Source of the DNA: Craspedostauros australis | Taxonomy: Eukaryota; Bacillariophyta; Bacillariophyceae; Mastogloiales; Achnanthaceae | Assembly: GCA_026770025.1 (NCBI GenBank) | Contig: JAMXDE010000021.1 | Coordinates: 124,001-188,000 of the forward strand | Direction of reading: 5' to 3' | Length of the DNA stretch: 64,000 nucleotides | Part shown: piece after piece, positions 22,366 to 32,110 of the stretch | Numbering within the stretch: position 1 is the stretch's first letter | Layout: each line of letters begins with the position of its first letter | The notes under the pieces: generated by a model | The model's database searches: none | Seen by the model: only the letters and a program-made list of their open reading frames with translations | What the model was told of the DNA's origin: nothing | Made by a program: the position numbers and the translations under genes

Positions 22366-23778
22366 ATGACAAGCGTCGCGAACCAAGCAAGACGACGGAT
22401 AGCAGTCGCCATGAGCGGAGGCGTGGACTCCTCCGTCGCTGCCTACCTCGTGACGCAGAGCAAGATGCACGACATCATTGGCGTGCACATGTCCAACTGG
22501 GACTTCCAGCAGGAAGACCCCGACCGTCGTTTGCCCGATTGTCTGGAGCAGGAGTGGAAGGACGCGCAAGCAGTCGCCCAGCATCTGGCCATTGACATTC
22601 AGCACGTCTCGTTCACGGCTGACTACTGGAATCAGGTCTTCCAGCCCTACTGCGATGGCCTGTCATCCGGGATCATGCCGAATCCCGATGTGGACTGCAA
22701 CCGCTACATTAAATTCGGGAGTCTCCGGGAGCACATTGCGAAACGTTTCGGCAAGGATACGTTTCTGGCAACGGGTCATTACGCTCGCGTATGGGATCCT
22801 CATTCATCCATGGCAACGGCAACAATGACCACATCAGCGACCAATGCTAGCGGTATCCCGGAATGCTTGGAGCGATGTTTTGACGAGGAACCGGATGTTG
22901 CGGATCTGCTGCGCAACACGGAAGAGCCTCTGCTACTTGCAGCTGTCGATAAGACGAAGGATCAATCCTACTTCCTATGCGGCGTGCAACAACCTTCCTT
23001 TCGCAACGTCACCTTTCCGCTGGGCAAATACTTGAAGAAGCCTGCACCAAACTCGCCATTATCAGCGTCAGTGCAGAGCCCAGTGCAGACCGTCCGAAGC
23101 ATCGCAGAAGAAGCAAACCTTCCCACGGCGTCCAAACGAGAATCCATGGGAATTTGCTTCATCGGAAAGCGCACTACGTTTGGTGACTTCGTGCAACAGT
23201 ACATGGCACCAACAGACACAAATGGCAACGACACTACCCCCACATCCGGAAAACTCATCAGCGTCGACGACGGCAGCATCGTCGGCACATTCGATCCGCA
23301 CAATGACACCAAGCTCATGTACGCGACGACGGGACAAGGCGCCAAAATCCCGGGAGCATCACAACGATGGTTCATCGTGACGAAGACGTCGCCTTCGGAA
23401 ATCTTCGTGTGCCCCGGCACGCATCATCCAGCGCTGTACGTTGATACGATACGCATACGCAACATGAATTGGCTGCTGCAAGATGATCCCCATCAATTGA
23501 CGCGCGCCAAGTGCCGCATACGGCATCTGCAGCCGTTGGTCGATTGCGAATTGCGGTGGCGGGACGGAGACATGGAGGTCACATTCGATAAACCATTGCG
23601 CGGTGTGGCGGCGGGGCAGATTGCGGCATTTTACATTGGTGGGGATGGATTGGTCTGTCTGGGAGGTGGCCAGATTGCGCACTGCGGTCCCACGTATCAT
23701 GAGCAGGGCAAGTCGTTGGTGACGGACGAGTTGCATCCTTCCGGTCAGAACGATAAATCTGTACGATCGTCTTCGTAA
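22366..23778 (+). CDS. mnmA: tRNA-specific 2-thiouridylase (MnmA/TRMU family)
   Basis: Transfers sulfur to the 2-position of wobble U34 in organellar tRNA-Lys, -Glu and -Gln. The protein has 470 residues from the first ATG. The PP-loop AMSGGVDSSVAAYL is at about 15-28. Then come IGVHMSNW, the segment IMPNPDVDCNRYIKFG with the first catalytic cysteine, ATGHYARV, the persulfide cysteine in KDQSYFLCGVQQ, and SKRESMGICFIG before the central barrel. All motifs expected for the family are present, and the length is slightly above bacterial MnmA because of small inserts (for example near 150-180). A short N-terminal extension makes organelle import possible but not obvious. Next to a pseudouridine synthase on the other strand, it forms an RNA-modification pair. 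Confidence 0.94.
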   Translation: MTSVANQARRRIAVAMSGGVDSSVAAYLVTQSKMHDIIGVHMSNWDFQQEDPDRRLPDCLEQEWKDAQAVAQHLAIDIQHVSFTADYWNQVFQPYCDGLSSGIMPNPDVDCNRYIKFGSLREHIAKRFGKDTFLATGHYARVWDPHSSMATATMTTSATNASGIPECLERCFDEEPDVADLLRNTEEPLLLAAVDKTKDQSYFLCGVQQPSFRNVTFPLGKYLKKPAPNSPLSASVQSPVQTVRSIAEEANLPTASKRESMGICFIGKRTTFGDFVQQYMAPTDTNGNDTTPTSGKLISVDDGSIVGTFDPHNDTKLMYATTGQGAKIPGASQRWFIVTKTSPSEIFVCPGTHHPALYVDTIRIRNMNWLLQDDPHQLTRAKCRIRHLQPLVDCELRWRDGDMEVTFDKPLRGVAAGQIAAFYIGGDGLVCLGGGQIAHCGPTYHEQGKSLVTDELHPSGQNDKSVRSSS

Positions 23779-23994
23779 CATATCGTTCTGCAGTTCTATT
23801 TCTTTGTGATTGTGTATTCGGAGTATTTCTCCTTGTCCCATAAGGTGGAGTCCACCAAACATGTTTGAAGATATGACGCGAAAGCCATTGCATGTTGCTG
23901 TAAAATATTGCTACGTTAGTCGCAATCTTAACTGCTGTGCCATGCTCTTCCAGAGGGACCAAGGACACAGCATGCTGATAGTCGGATTGGTCGC

Positions 23995-24992
23995 TTAGAA
24001 TTCTGGCTCTTCTTCCTTGAAGAAATTTCCGACGAGAGCGGCGATCATGAGGACACCCAAGGCTGGCTGAACGAATGCCTCGAAGTTGTCTGATTATGAT
24101 TTGCAGTGGTGTCACAATGGAATTGACGCGTCGAACATCATCATGAAATGGGTCGTTGCAACAGCGAAATGAACGTAAGTTTTGGTGGTGAGATGGTATT
24201 CAACGCACTCCGTCTGGAAGGTTTACTTTCGCACCGCTGTAGCGGGACATACACAGTACAAGTACAAGTACAAATGCAAGCACGTCATGACTGGCAGAGT
24301 AGCGTAGGTGTCTTGTTTCACAACTAAGACACAGGCTTGCCCTCCATCCTCATTCGATGATCGACGACTGTTGCACGCTTTGACTTACTATTGAAGGCAA
24401 TTTGGACCGTATCGTCCCGAAGCACCGAGCTGCAGAAGATGCCCAGGAGGAACCAGAGCAAGAATCCGCAGACAATGAAGAAATCGACCGTCACGATGGT
24501 GGACAGAGCATCGCGGATCTTGGCCTTGATGTCGCCACCCTCTTCCGTCGACATGTCGTCCCCTTGGCGCTCTTTCATGAGACGTGCATCCTGCAGCAGC
24601 ATTTCGAGGCTGTCATCCGAGTTCATGTTTGATGCCACCGACCGAGCGGCTGACCTCTGCGCTTGTCGCACCTCGTCCATGGTTGGCTTCTGTAGCACTC
24701 GTTGGACGGACAGTTCCACAGCAGCGTCTTCGCGTGGCTTCAGCACCGGCGTCGGATCAGCAGCAGCAGCAGCAGCAGCAGGTGGGGCTGGAGACTCCTC
24801 CTTCGCCGCTTCAGATCCTTCCCCGTCGACAGCAGCTCTGCAGATGAACGGTCTGCGCTGCATCACCGCCGCTTGTCGGAGCCCACGGTTGAGAACTGAT
24901 GGTCGCTGGTGAGGTTGGCCATTCAGGAAACCGTCCACAGCGTTCGTGGCGCACAGAAGTGCTGATATCAGCAGAAGTAGCTTGGAACTCAT
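23995..24992 (-). CDS. putative plastid-targeted single-pass membrane protein (two exons)
   Basis: Exon 1 is 24992-24389 and exon 2 24089-23995, joined across a 299-bp GTAAGT..TCAG intron with phase 1, for 232 residues. The joined C terminus reads ..TVQIAFN, then FEAFVQPALGVLMIAALVGN and an acidic end (FFKEEEPEF). The VQPALGVLM segment is one I associate with plastid membrane proteins of diatoms and relatives. The N terminus (SSKLLLLISALLCATNAVDGF) is a signal peptide with a Phe at a plausible cleavage site, the kind of bipartite leader used for complex plastids. Residues 60-140 are Ala/Pro- and charge-rich. A second hydrophobic helix (DFFIVCGFLLWFLLGIFC) lies near 170-187. Without the second exon the frame runs into intron sequence and ends in an unrelated basic tail. 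Function is unknown. Confidence 0.78.
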
Positions 24993-25572
24993 CCTGGAGA
25001 TCTTCCCTCGGCTTGTTACTTGTATGGTGGGTGGCGTTGCTATGAATTCCGCAGATATCGCTGATGTCACGAGGCAGCGATTTGATTTTGTGTCAAAAGA
25101 GAGGTGGATGGCAATGGTGGTGATGGCTGTTTGTCGCACCTCGTTTGTCAAAGAGCGTTGGTAGTTTTGGATTCTACAAGATACACGCGACTGATTCGTG
25201 ATTCGCAGCGCTCTCTCCTTTGTGTGGACGTCATGGAGCGTGTTGTGGGAATGTCCGTTTCGATCATTGTAACGAACGAATACTGTCGACGTACACACTC
25301 TCACGTGAATAGTTTACGCTTCGGTGCAGATGCTCTTGCGATGTCAAGATGCACACTCATGTGATGGAAAGATTACCTGCCGGTACGGTGTATTCGTGTC
25401 CATGCATCCGTGCATGTTCATCGTGATGGGTTAAGTATGAATTCAGTTGTGTCGTTGGTGCTGTTTTTGGCGTTGCACTGAGAGTCTTCATCAGGCAGTT
25501 TCCGATAGCGTTTCTAATTGATTGTTGCACTGATGTGCTTGCCGATCACCAGACTTGACGTTCGTCAGTCAT
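24993..25572. other. intergenic region
   Basis: 580 bp between two minus-strand genes: the promoter of the plastid-protein gene and the 3' flank of the first hydroxylase gene. No gene seen. Confidence 0.35.
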
Positions 25573-26358
25573 CTATCGAACTGGGGACGCAGCAGAGGTT
25601 GCTTTCGGGTTGTTCAAATCCGACTTTGAACCTGCGTTGAGCGTGCTGAGTGCATTGTTCGCAACCTCCACAATGTAGTCGAAATCAAATGTCGGCGATG
25701 AGTAATGACACTGCTGCTTGCGGTGGTGCTCCAAATGGTCGTGTGTGGTGACCCACCATTCCGGCAACACACGCTGTGCCCAAGCTTCGAGCTTTGGCGT
25801 GTGAACGAGAATATTGCATGTGGACAGGATCCCCGCTCCGATGGTGAGCGACAGTTTGTCCAGTGGGAAGATAAGTGTTGTGATGATGAATGGTGTGACG
25901 TACGCCATAGAGTATTCTGTGAACGACACAGCGTTGGCTGCGCTCGGCGGGGCGTAGACGTTGAACTGATGGTGGAACTTGTGGTATTTGTAAAGCGCGG
26001 GGTATTCGTGGAACGCCTTGTGGATGACGTAGTACTGCGCTCCGTGTCCCAAGAGGACGCAGACCACGCTGAATATCTGCCGATGAATGTCCATGCCTTG
26101 TTCATCGATCGCAATCATGCAAGAGATGATGAAGCCTGGAACACCCAGAAGGAAGAGGTAGAGGAAGTTGGCTGCAATTGCCCTCGCATACAAGTCTTTC
26201 CCATTGGGCTGAGACAGCACTCCCTTCACGGTGTCGATGCACCACACCTCCATCGCAACTGTAAGAATGATCGTACCAGCGAGAAGCTGGGCGGCATCCT
26301 TGCCATGATCGCTGATTGCCTGCGTCACCAAATCTGAAACCTCTTGGATGTTCATCAT
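25573..26358 (-). CDS. fatty-acid hydroxylase/sterol desaturase superfamily protein, copy A
   Basis: A di-iron membrane oxygenase of 261 residues (first ATG at 26358). The histidine clusters are HKAFH, HKFHH (within about 112-130) and HDHLEHH (about 206-212), matching the HxxxH / HxxHH / HxxHH pattern of the superfamily, with hydrophobic segments at about 26-48, 62-84, 92-108 and 150-185. The exact substrate (fatty acid, sterol or alkane) is unknown. It is in tandem with copy B (27029-27817), and the two are almost identical over the last two thirds but differ over the first 60 residues. A third partial copy lies at the right edge of the window. Confidence 0.86.
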   Translation of the reverse strand: MMNIQEVSDLVTQAISDHGKDAAQLLAGTIILTVAMEVWCIDTVKGVLSQPNGKDLYARAIAANFLYLFLLGVPGFIISCMIAIDEQGMDIHRQIFSVVCVLLGHGAQYYVIHKAFHEYPALYKYHKFHHQFNVYAPPSAANAVSFTEYSMAYVTPFIITTLIFPLDKLSLTIGAGILSTCNILVHTPKLEAWAQRVLPEWWVTTHDHLEHHRKQQCHYSSPTFDFDYIVEVANNALSTLNAGSKSDLNNPKATSAASPVR

Positions 26359-27028
26359 GCTCACTGCTGCAATTGATGACGGTTGCTTCGTCTCGTAACG
26401 CTCTGCTTAGGACCTTCCCGATTTTATTCTTTTCGTTCTTTGCGGAGTTGGCAGAGTGGGTCTTTCTGCCTCTGTGCATTCACTCTCAGCTCCATGATGG
26501 GATGGTATCTATCCGCTGCCCATCCCATCTCTGTGGTTGCTTGCGCGTTCTCTTGCTCTCGAAGTGTTGTGGCAACAAACACTTCGGTCATCGCGGATTT
26601 GTGTTCGGCCTTGGGACCACTTCGCGCGCGAATCAACAAGTACGATGACTCTTGCGCGGTCTGTCCACCTACCCGTTTGCGCGCCAAATTGAGAAACTGC
26701 GAGAGTCTCGACAACGAACCGAGGAGGGAGACGAATGGGAGGAAACCAACATTGCAGTAGTCGTAAAGTCCCAAGACCAAGACCAAGACCAAGACCAAGA
26801 ACAAACCACACACAGAAAACGAAAGCATCCTTTGACCCATCCTACTGCATAGTATTTCCTGTAACGTGTGTATGTCTATGTTTATGTTCATGTTTATTAA
26901 TCTATAATATCATCCAATGGAATGCCGAATCTCAATGAGTGTTCAGTGATTTGTGTGCAAAGGTCTGTTCCGAGTCGTCGCAATGCCCTCCTGTATCGTT
27001 CAAGCACAAAGCTGATATCTTTCATCAT
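26359..27028. other. spacer between tandem hydroxylase genes
   Basis: 670 bp holding the promoter of copy A. A tandem 'caagac' hexamer repeat lies at 26771-26805. No gene seen. Confidence 0.35.
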
Positions 27029-27817
27029 TTATCGAGCTGGGGACGCAGCAGAGGTTGCTTTCGGGTTGTTCAAATCCGACTTTGAACCTGCGTTGAGCGT
27101 GCTGAGTGCATTGTTCGCAACCTCCACAATGTAGTCGAAATCAAATGTCGACGATGAGTAATGACACTGCTGCTTGCGGTGGTGCTCCAAATGGTCGTGT
27201 GTGGTGACCCACCATTCCGGCAACACACGCTGTGCCCAAGCTTCGAGCTTTGGCGTGTGAACGAGAATATTGCATGTGGACAGGATCCCCGCTCCGATGG
27301 TGAGCGACAGTTTGTCCAGTGGGAAGATAAGTGTCGTGATGATGAATGGTGTGACGTACGCCATAGAGTATTCTGTGAACGACACAGCGTTGGCTGCGCT
27401 CGGCGGGGCGTAGACGTTGAACTGATGGTGGAACTTGTGGTATTTGTATAGCGCGGGGTATTCGTGGAACGCCTTGTGGATGACGTAGTACTGCGCTCCG
27501 TGTCCCAAGAGGACGCAGACCACGCTGAGTATCTGCCGATGAATGTCCATGCCTTGTTCATCGATCGCAATCATGCAAGAGATGATGAAGCCTGGAACAC
27601 CCAGAATGACGAGGTAGAGGATGTTGGCTGCAATTCCCTTCATGTACAAGTCTTTCCCCTTGGGCTGAGATAGGAGCCCCTTCACGGTGTCGATGCACCA
27701 CACCTCCATCACAATTGTAAGAATGATCGTGCCAGTGAGAAGCCGGGCAGCATCCTTGCCATGATCGCTAACTGCCTGTGCAGCCACATCTGAAATGTCC
27801 TGGATGAGTTTGTTCAT
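27029..27817 (-). CDS. fatty-acid hydroxylase superfamily protein, copy B
   Basis: 262 residues with the same histidine clusters as copy A: H114xxxH118, H127xxHH131 and H207-D-H-L-E-H-H213, plus four hydrophobic segments. Homology to copy A extends into the 3' flank at the stop codon. The N-terminal third matches the partial copy C (63557-64000) better than copy A, whereas the middle matches copy A better than C, which suggests conversion between A and B. It is divergent from the DEAD-box gene at 28479, an arrangement kept in the inverted duplicate. Confidence 0.87.
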   Translation of the reverse strand: MNKLIQDISDVAAQAVSDHGKDAARLLTGTIILTIVMEVWCIDTVKGLLSQPKGKDLYMKGIAANILYLVILGVPGFIISCMIAIDEQGMDIHRQILSVVCVLLGHGAQYYVIHKAFHEYPALYKYHKFHHQFNVYAPPSAANAVSFTEYSMAYVTPFIITTLIFPLDKLSLTIGAGILSTCNILVHTPKLEAWAQRVLPEWWVTTHDHLEHHRKQQCHYSSSTFDFDYIVEVANNALSTLNAGSKSDLNNPKATSAASPAR

Positions 27818-28478
27818 TGTTTCCTTCTCGCGATTGATTATTGTTGTTCCGATTGGTAGTTGTATGAGCTTGTTGTGAACCTTTCCGATTGTCTTCTTTT
27901 CGTTTTTATGTGAAGTTGACGGAGGGGGGTCACATCTGGTTCATCATCTCGTTGGCTCCCGCATCATCTCGTTGGCTTCCGCATCATCTCGCTGTGTGGT
28001 GCTTTCGCTTTCTGCTGGTTAGTTGTTGACCTTTACCATGTAGGATGTCTATTTCACTGGTCCCATGTCTGTCTGGTGGGATTGGACTCTCGGAGTCTTG
28101 TGTCTGCATACACGATCATCATGGAAACGTGTTCCTCTTCGTGACGCTTCAAGTGTGAATCAACAAGACTCAATGATCTTCGCGCGGTCTGTCAACCTGT
28201 CCTTCGCGCGCGAAATTGAGCAACAACCACCAAAACCGCATGGAGGGAATGATTACCAGAACATGAAAAGGAGAGAAGTCCAACCAACAACACCATCCAG
28301 TCCTGTTCTGTTCGCCGTCGTATTGATACGAGTGATGAATGGCACCGTCAACAAAGAACCTCCACAAGTGCAACAAGCGCCACCTGCAGTAGATACATTG
28401 TGACCAATAGTAGTACGACAAGAACCGGGGTAAGAGACAATACACTATGCTCTAGAGTACTCCACGGAGAACGGCATC
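27818..28478. promoter_or_regulatory. divergent promoter region of hydroxylase B and helicase (left copy)
   Basis: 661 bp between two divergent starts. It contains an imperfect tandem repeat of about 20 bp (GCATCATCTCGTTGGCTTCC-type) at 27945-28000 and the palindrome GAGTACTC at 28455, 24 bp upstream of the helicase ATG. The whole stretch is conserved in inverted orientation at 62881-63556. Confidence 0.5.
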
Positions 28479-30083
28479 ATGGGATCAAGCGACAAGAAAT
28501 CCAAGAGCAACAAGAAGGTCAAGAAGGTCAAGAGGTCGAGCAAGGCAGAATCCAAGCCTCGAGAGAGAAAGGTGGAAGAAGATGTGTCCGACAAGGAGAC
28601 CAAGCTGGCCGCCGCTGCCGCAGATGGCAACGATACAAGCAACGATGCAAGCAACGATTCTGGCAAGAGCGCAGAATCGGCGGCAGAAGAAGACAACGAC
28701 ACAGGGATCATCACGACGACCAAATTCGAAACGCTTGGCGTTTGCGAGCCACTGTGCAAGGCGTGTGATTCGTTGGGCTGGAAGTTCGCCAGCCGCATCC
28801 AAGAGAAGGTCCTGCCGGAAGCTCTGGAGGGCAGAGACATCATTGGTTTGGCGGAGACAGGATCGGGAAAGACAGCGGCGTTCTGCCTGCCGGTCCTGCA
28901 GGACCTGCTGAACAATCCTGTGCGCGGTGCTGCGTTCGCGGTCATGCTGGCACCAACACGTGAGCTGGCCTTTCAGATCCACAAGGTCGTCGATGCGTTG
29001 GGCACGACCATCGGGGCCACCAGCGTGTGCGTCGTGGGTGGGGTGCCCATGACACAGCAATCCATCGCGTTGGGACGCAATCCGCACATCATCGTTGCCA
29101 CGCCGGGACGGTTGCTCGATCACCTCACCAACACGAAGGGCTTCAATCTGCGCAAGCTTAGGTATCTCGTCCTTGATGAGGCCGACCGCATGCTTTCGTT
29201 GGATTTCGAGCAGGAGCTGAACGAGCTGCTCGAGGTCATTCCGTCGGAGGGCCGCAAGACGCTCCTCTTCTCCGCGACCATGACGTCGAAGGTGCAGAAG
29301 CTGCAACGAGCGGCGCTCAAGGATCCCGTCAAGGTGGAGGTATCGACCAAGTTCTCCACCCCCAAGCAATTGCTGCAGAACTACCTCTTCATCCCCGCCA
29401 AGTACAAGGACTGCTACCTGACCTACCTCATCCACGAACACGCCGGGCAGTCCATTTTGGTCTTCGGGGCCACATGCAACAACGTCCAAAGATTGGCGCT
29501 GATGCTGCGCAACCTCGGTTTCCCGGCAATTTGCTTGCACGGTCAGATGTCGCAGCCGAAGCGTTTGGGTGCGCTGCACAATTTCACAACGGGCGACCGA
29601 TCCATCCTCATCTGCACGGACGTGGCCAGCCGTGGTTTGGATATCCCGCAGGTGGATGTGGTCATCAACTTCGATCTGCCCGGACATGGAAAGGATTACA
29701 TTCACAGAGTCGGACGCACGGCGCGTGCTGGAAGATCCGGAAAGGCCATCGCGATGGTGACGCAGTACGATGTAGAGGTGTACCAGCGATTGGAGCATCT
29801 GCTCGGCAGGAAGCTGCCCGAATACAAGCTGGATGAAGAGACGGTGCTGGTGCTGTTGGAACGCGTCAACGATGCGCAGCGGTTGGCGACACGGGAATTG
29901 AAGGAGCAGCTGGCAGCCGCCAAGGGCCACGGAGGTCGCCGAAAGCGCAAGCCTGGACGCATGGGGTCGGAAGAGGACGGGCTGGAAGGCATGATCCAGA
30001 ATGAAATCCACAAAGGGTATTCGGGTGGCGGTCGTGGCCGCACGATTGGCAAGCAAACCAAGAAGTACCGACACAAGAAATAA
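28479..30083 (+). CDS. DEAD-box RNA helicase, DDX47/Rrp3 type (left copy)
   Basis: An ATP-dependent RNA helicase of 534 residues. In yeast and animals its closest type (Rrp3/DDX47) acts in the nucleolus on 18S rRNA maturation. A Lys/Ser-rich, acidic N terminus (1-80) precedes the Q motif region (FETLGVCEPLCKACDSLGW, about 86). Then come AETGSGKT (about 125), PTRELAFQ, TPGRLLDHL, VLDEADRML, SAT, ICTDVASRGLDIPQVD and HRVGRTARAG (about 408), so all helicase motifs are present. The C terminus is basic and Gly-rich (GGRRKRKPGR.., GGGRGRTIGK). A second full-length copy lies inverted at 61294-62880. Confidence 0.95.
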   Translation: MGSSDKKSKSNKKVKKVKRSSKAESKPRERKVEEDVSDKETKLAAAAADGNDTSNDASNDSGKSAESAAEEDNDTGIITTTKFETLGVCEPLCKACDSLGWKFASRIQEKVLPEALEGRDIIGLAETGSGKTAAFCLPVLQDLLNNPVRGAAFAVMLAPTRELAFQIHKVVDALGTTIGATSVCVVGGVPMTQQSIALGRNPHIIVATPGRLLDHLTNTKGFNLRKLRYLVLDEADRMLSLDFEQELNELLEVIPSEGRKTLLFSATMTSKVQKLQRAALKDPVKVEVSTKFSTPKQLLQNYLFIPAKYKDCYLTYLIHEHAGQSILVFGATCNNVQRLALMLRNLGFPAICLHGQMSQPKRLGALHNFTTGDRSILICTDVASRGLDIPQVDVVINFDLPGHGKDYIHRVGRTARAGRSGKAIAMVTQYDVEVYQRLEHLLGRKLPEYKLDEETVLVLLERVNDAQRLATRELKEQLAAAKGHGGRRKRKPGRMGSEEDGLEGMIQNEIHKGYSGGGRGRTIGKQTKKYRHKK

Positions 30084-30434
30084 GGATAGAAGCAGCCAAT
30101 ATGCATGTTAGGGTGGAATGGAGCTGCGTACGCATGCGTCGCATGGATCCCTTCGCATGTGCTGCGCAGATCACTTCACGTACGATGTTGCTGCTGTTGA
30201 TGCCAACGCTCACGTGGGTCGATACGACTAACAAAACAGTACACCGTCAGGGTCATGTTCCAAGGTGCGTTTGTGTCATGAGCACATAATGACATACTGG
30301 ATACTACGACTATGGATGAGACAGCAACCTTCGCGCACTTGTGGATGCAAAACACTGATTGCGAGCCCTGGTTGAATTGGGCGGAGTCGAAGGAGGAACA
30401 AAAGGGGACTTGTCCAAAACATATTGAGTAAAAG
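30084..30434. other. helicase 3' flank up to tRNA-Asn (left copy)
   Basis: 351 bp between helicase stop and tRNA-Asn. It is largely conserved in the right inverted copy (60950-61293), with a diverged, length-variable stretch near 30270-30300. No gene seen. Confidence 0.45.
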
Positions 30435-30507
30435 CTCACCATACTGGGATCGAACCAGTGGCCTTGCGATTAACAGTCGCACGCTCTGCCAACTGAGCTA
30501 AAGGTGA
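30435..30507 (-). tRNA. tRNA-Asn (GUU), left copy
   Basis: A 73-nt cloverleaf. D arm GCTC-AGTTGGCA-GAGC; anticodon arm TGCGA-CTGTTAA-TCGCA with U33 and anticodon GUU; variable AGGCC; T arm ACTGG-TTCGATC-CCAGT. The acceptor stem TCACCTT/ATGGTGA has one T-T mismatch. The gene sits at the inner end of the inverted duplication, and its copy is at 60877-60949. Confidence 0.9.
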
Positions 30508-30892
30508 TCACATCAAATTTTTGGTGATGGGGCGCATCACAATCAAGTTTATGATGTTTGATAACGCAAGATTGAGAAGTTTGCGTACAACCCGCAGTCG
30601 TTCCAGATACCACACCGGAGTTTTCAATAAGAAGATGGACATGTATCCCTACTAGCACCGCTTCAGATCAACTCTTAGAAACCGGGCCGCATGTTGCTGC
30701 ATCCGATGTGAAATGTGGAATGCACCGTGAAGGTATTGCATATCTTGGGACATGTGTTATGTGACTCATTCCATGCTCTCTGGGGAGCGAATACTGCGTT
30801 GGAGGAATGTATATTTATTGTATGCCGCTGAGTCCAGCTTCGTACGTTGGACATATGCTCATGTATCTTCCACCGTCTACATCGCCACCACT
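30508..30892. other. unique sequence beyond the duplication breakpoint
   Basis: 385 bp with no match to the sequence upstream of the right tRNA-Asn copy. No gene seen. Confidence 0.35.
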
Positions 30893-32110
30893 CTATTCCC
30901 AATTGGACGCTTCCAGCTGTCCGTAGAAGGAGGTATGCGGGATGTGCAATACAAAGAAGGAACATAGATGCAGGAACATCGCGTATCCAGTCAGCATCAG
31001 AATGTCGTTGCCGTGATTCACATCTTCCATTTCGCACAAACGCAGCAGCGACTCACCCGTGGGGAACAGCTCACTGTCGAAGGTGCGGCCATCAAACTCG
31101 GTCTTCGTGAAGGAACGCCATGAGTGTATATGTGCATGTGGAAGGCGACGTAATGTGTCCATTGCAAGCGGTCTGGGAAGTTGGATGGCATGATTATGGA
31201 GTCTTGGAACAGCACGGAGAAACCAAACCACCCCGCCACAAACGCCATGTTGAGGAGGTACCAGAAGGGATAGTTGAACTCGAGCATCGCCATGATGATG
31301 AACGAGGCAAGGAATGCCAGCAACCCGGTGCCTGAGATCAAAGCAAGACCTTGCAACATGTGGTAGACAATGGGATAGTAGTAGTCATTGAGCAGCTCCT
31401 TGTCAACGATGCCGTGCATGATGACCATGAAGGGCAGCACGGCGACGCTCATGAAGATGACGAAAGTCACGCAGTAGAACAGCACCGCCGCACGCGAAAG
31501 AATGCTCTCATGGTCATTGCGTTCACCGAGCTCCCAAAACAGCGCGCCAACCATCAATACCAGCATCGAGTGCATTGCATGACAATGAGCGCGAAGAAGA
31601 TGCCTGGGTTGAGCCAGAGGTGTTGAGCCAGAGGTCGAGAAAGTACCGGTATGTCAATTCCATCACGGCCGCTAATCTGCCCGGACGGAAAGTCTCCTGC
31701 TGCTCCTCGTGCACCAGCTATTGTAGGCTGCAGGTGCACGATGCGCGCGTGCTTTCGTACTTCACACTGAAGCAGCTATCACCATCGACGAATGCCTCGC
31801 CATTCTTTGCTGGATCATTCTGTGGTCAATCACTGAAGAGCTTGGCTCATTTGTGGACCGTCTTCTTGTGGATGCGGGATTCATCGATGACCATGGTGGC
31901 GTAAGGATCGGCATGATTCCATCTATCTCGTGCGGGTGGGCCTTGACCGTGAGAAATTCTTCATGCACCGCCGGCTGCCTGTGTACATCAACAGCCCCTT
32001 GCTGAGCAGCACGGCATTGTTGATAAGGTGTCAGACGAAGCTGAAGCTGGAGGGCTGGTGGATGGTGAGGATGACGCGCCGTCCCGCAGCTGCGCGTGTG
32101 TATTCATTCT
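30893..32110 (-). pseudogene. decayed ABCG-type ABC transporter
   Basis: The minus strand carries the C-terminal half of an ABCG (white/PDR-like) transporter broken over three frames. In order: the H-loop region RVILTIHQPSS at about 32046-32084, the linker to the membrane domain (ATMVIDESRIHKKTVHK, about 31850-31905), LTYRYFLDLWLN (about 31640), then VLMVGALFWELGERND with several membrane helices (31575-31150), and TEFDGRTFDSELFPTGESLL to HTSFYGQLEASNWE at the end. Frame changes are visible near 31150 and near 31570-31620, where a short tandem duplication of 'ttgagccagagg' occurs, plus in-frame stops around 31830-32020. Walker A and the ABC signature are not seen upstream. It is a pseudogene of a host gene, not a splicing artefact, because breaks fall inside conserved helices. 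Confidence 0.75.

Larger units (their letters stand above)
27029..30507 (+). repeat. left arm of inverted segmental duplication
   Basis: Contains hydroxylase B, the divergent promoter, the helicase and tRNA-Asn. It matches 60877-64000 in reverse orientation at high identity. The inner limit is the 5' end of the tRNA; the outer limit is not reached because the right arm runs off the window. Confidence 0.9.

Noticed and set aside
28485-30074. 529-codon frame opposite the helicase gene
   Set aside because: A shadow of the helicase coding strand; the same shadow recurs at the second copy.
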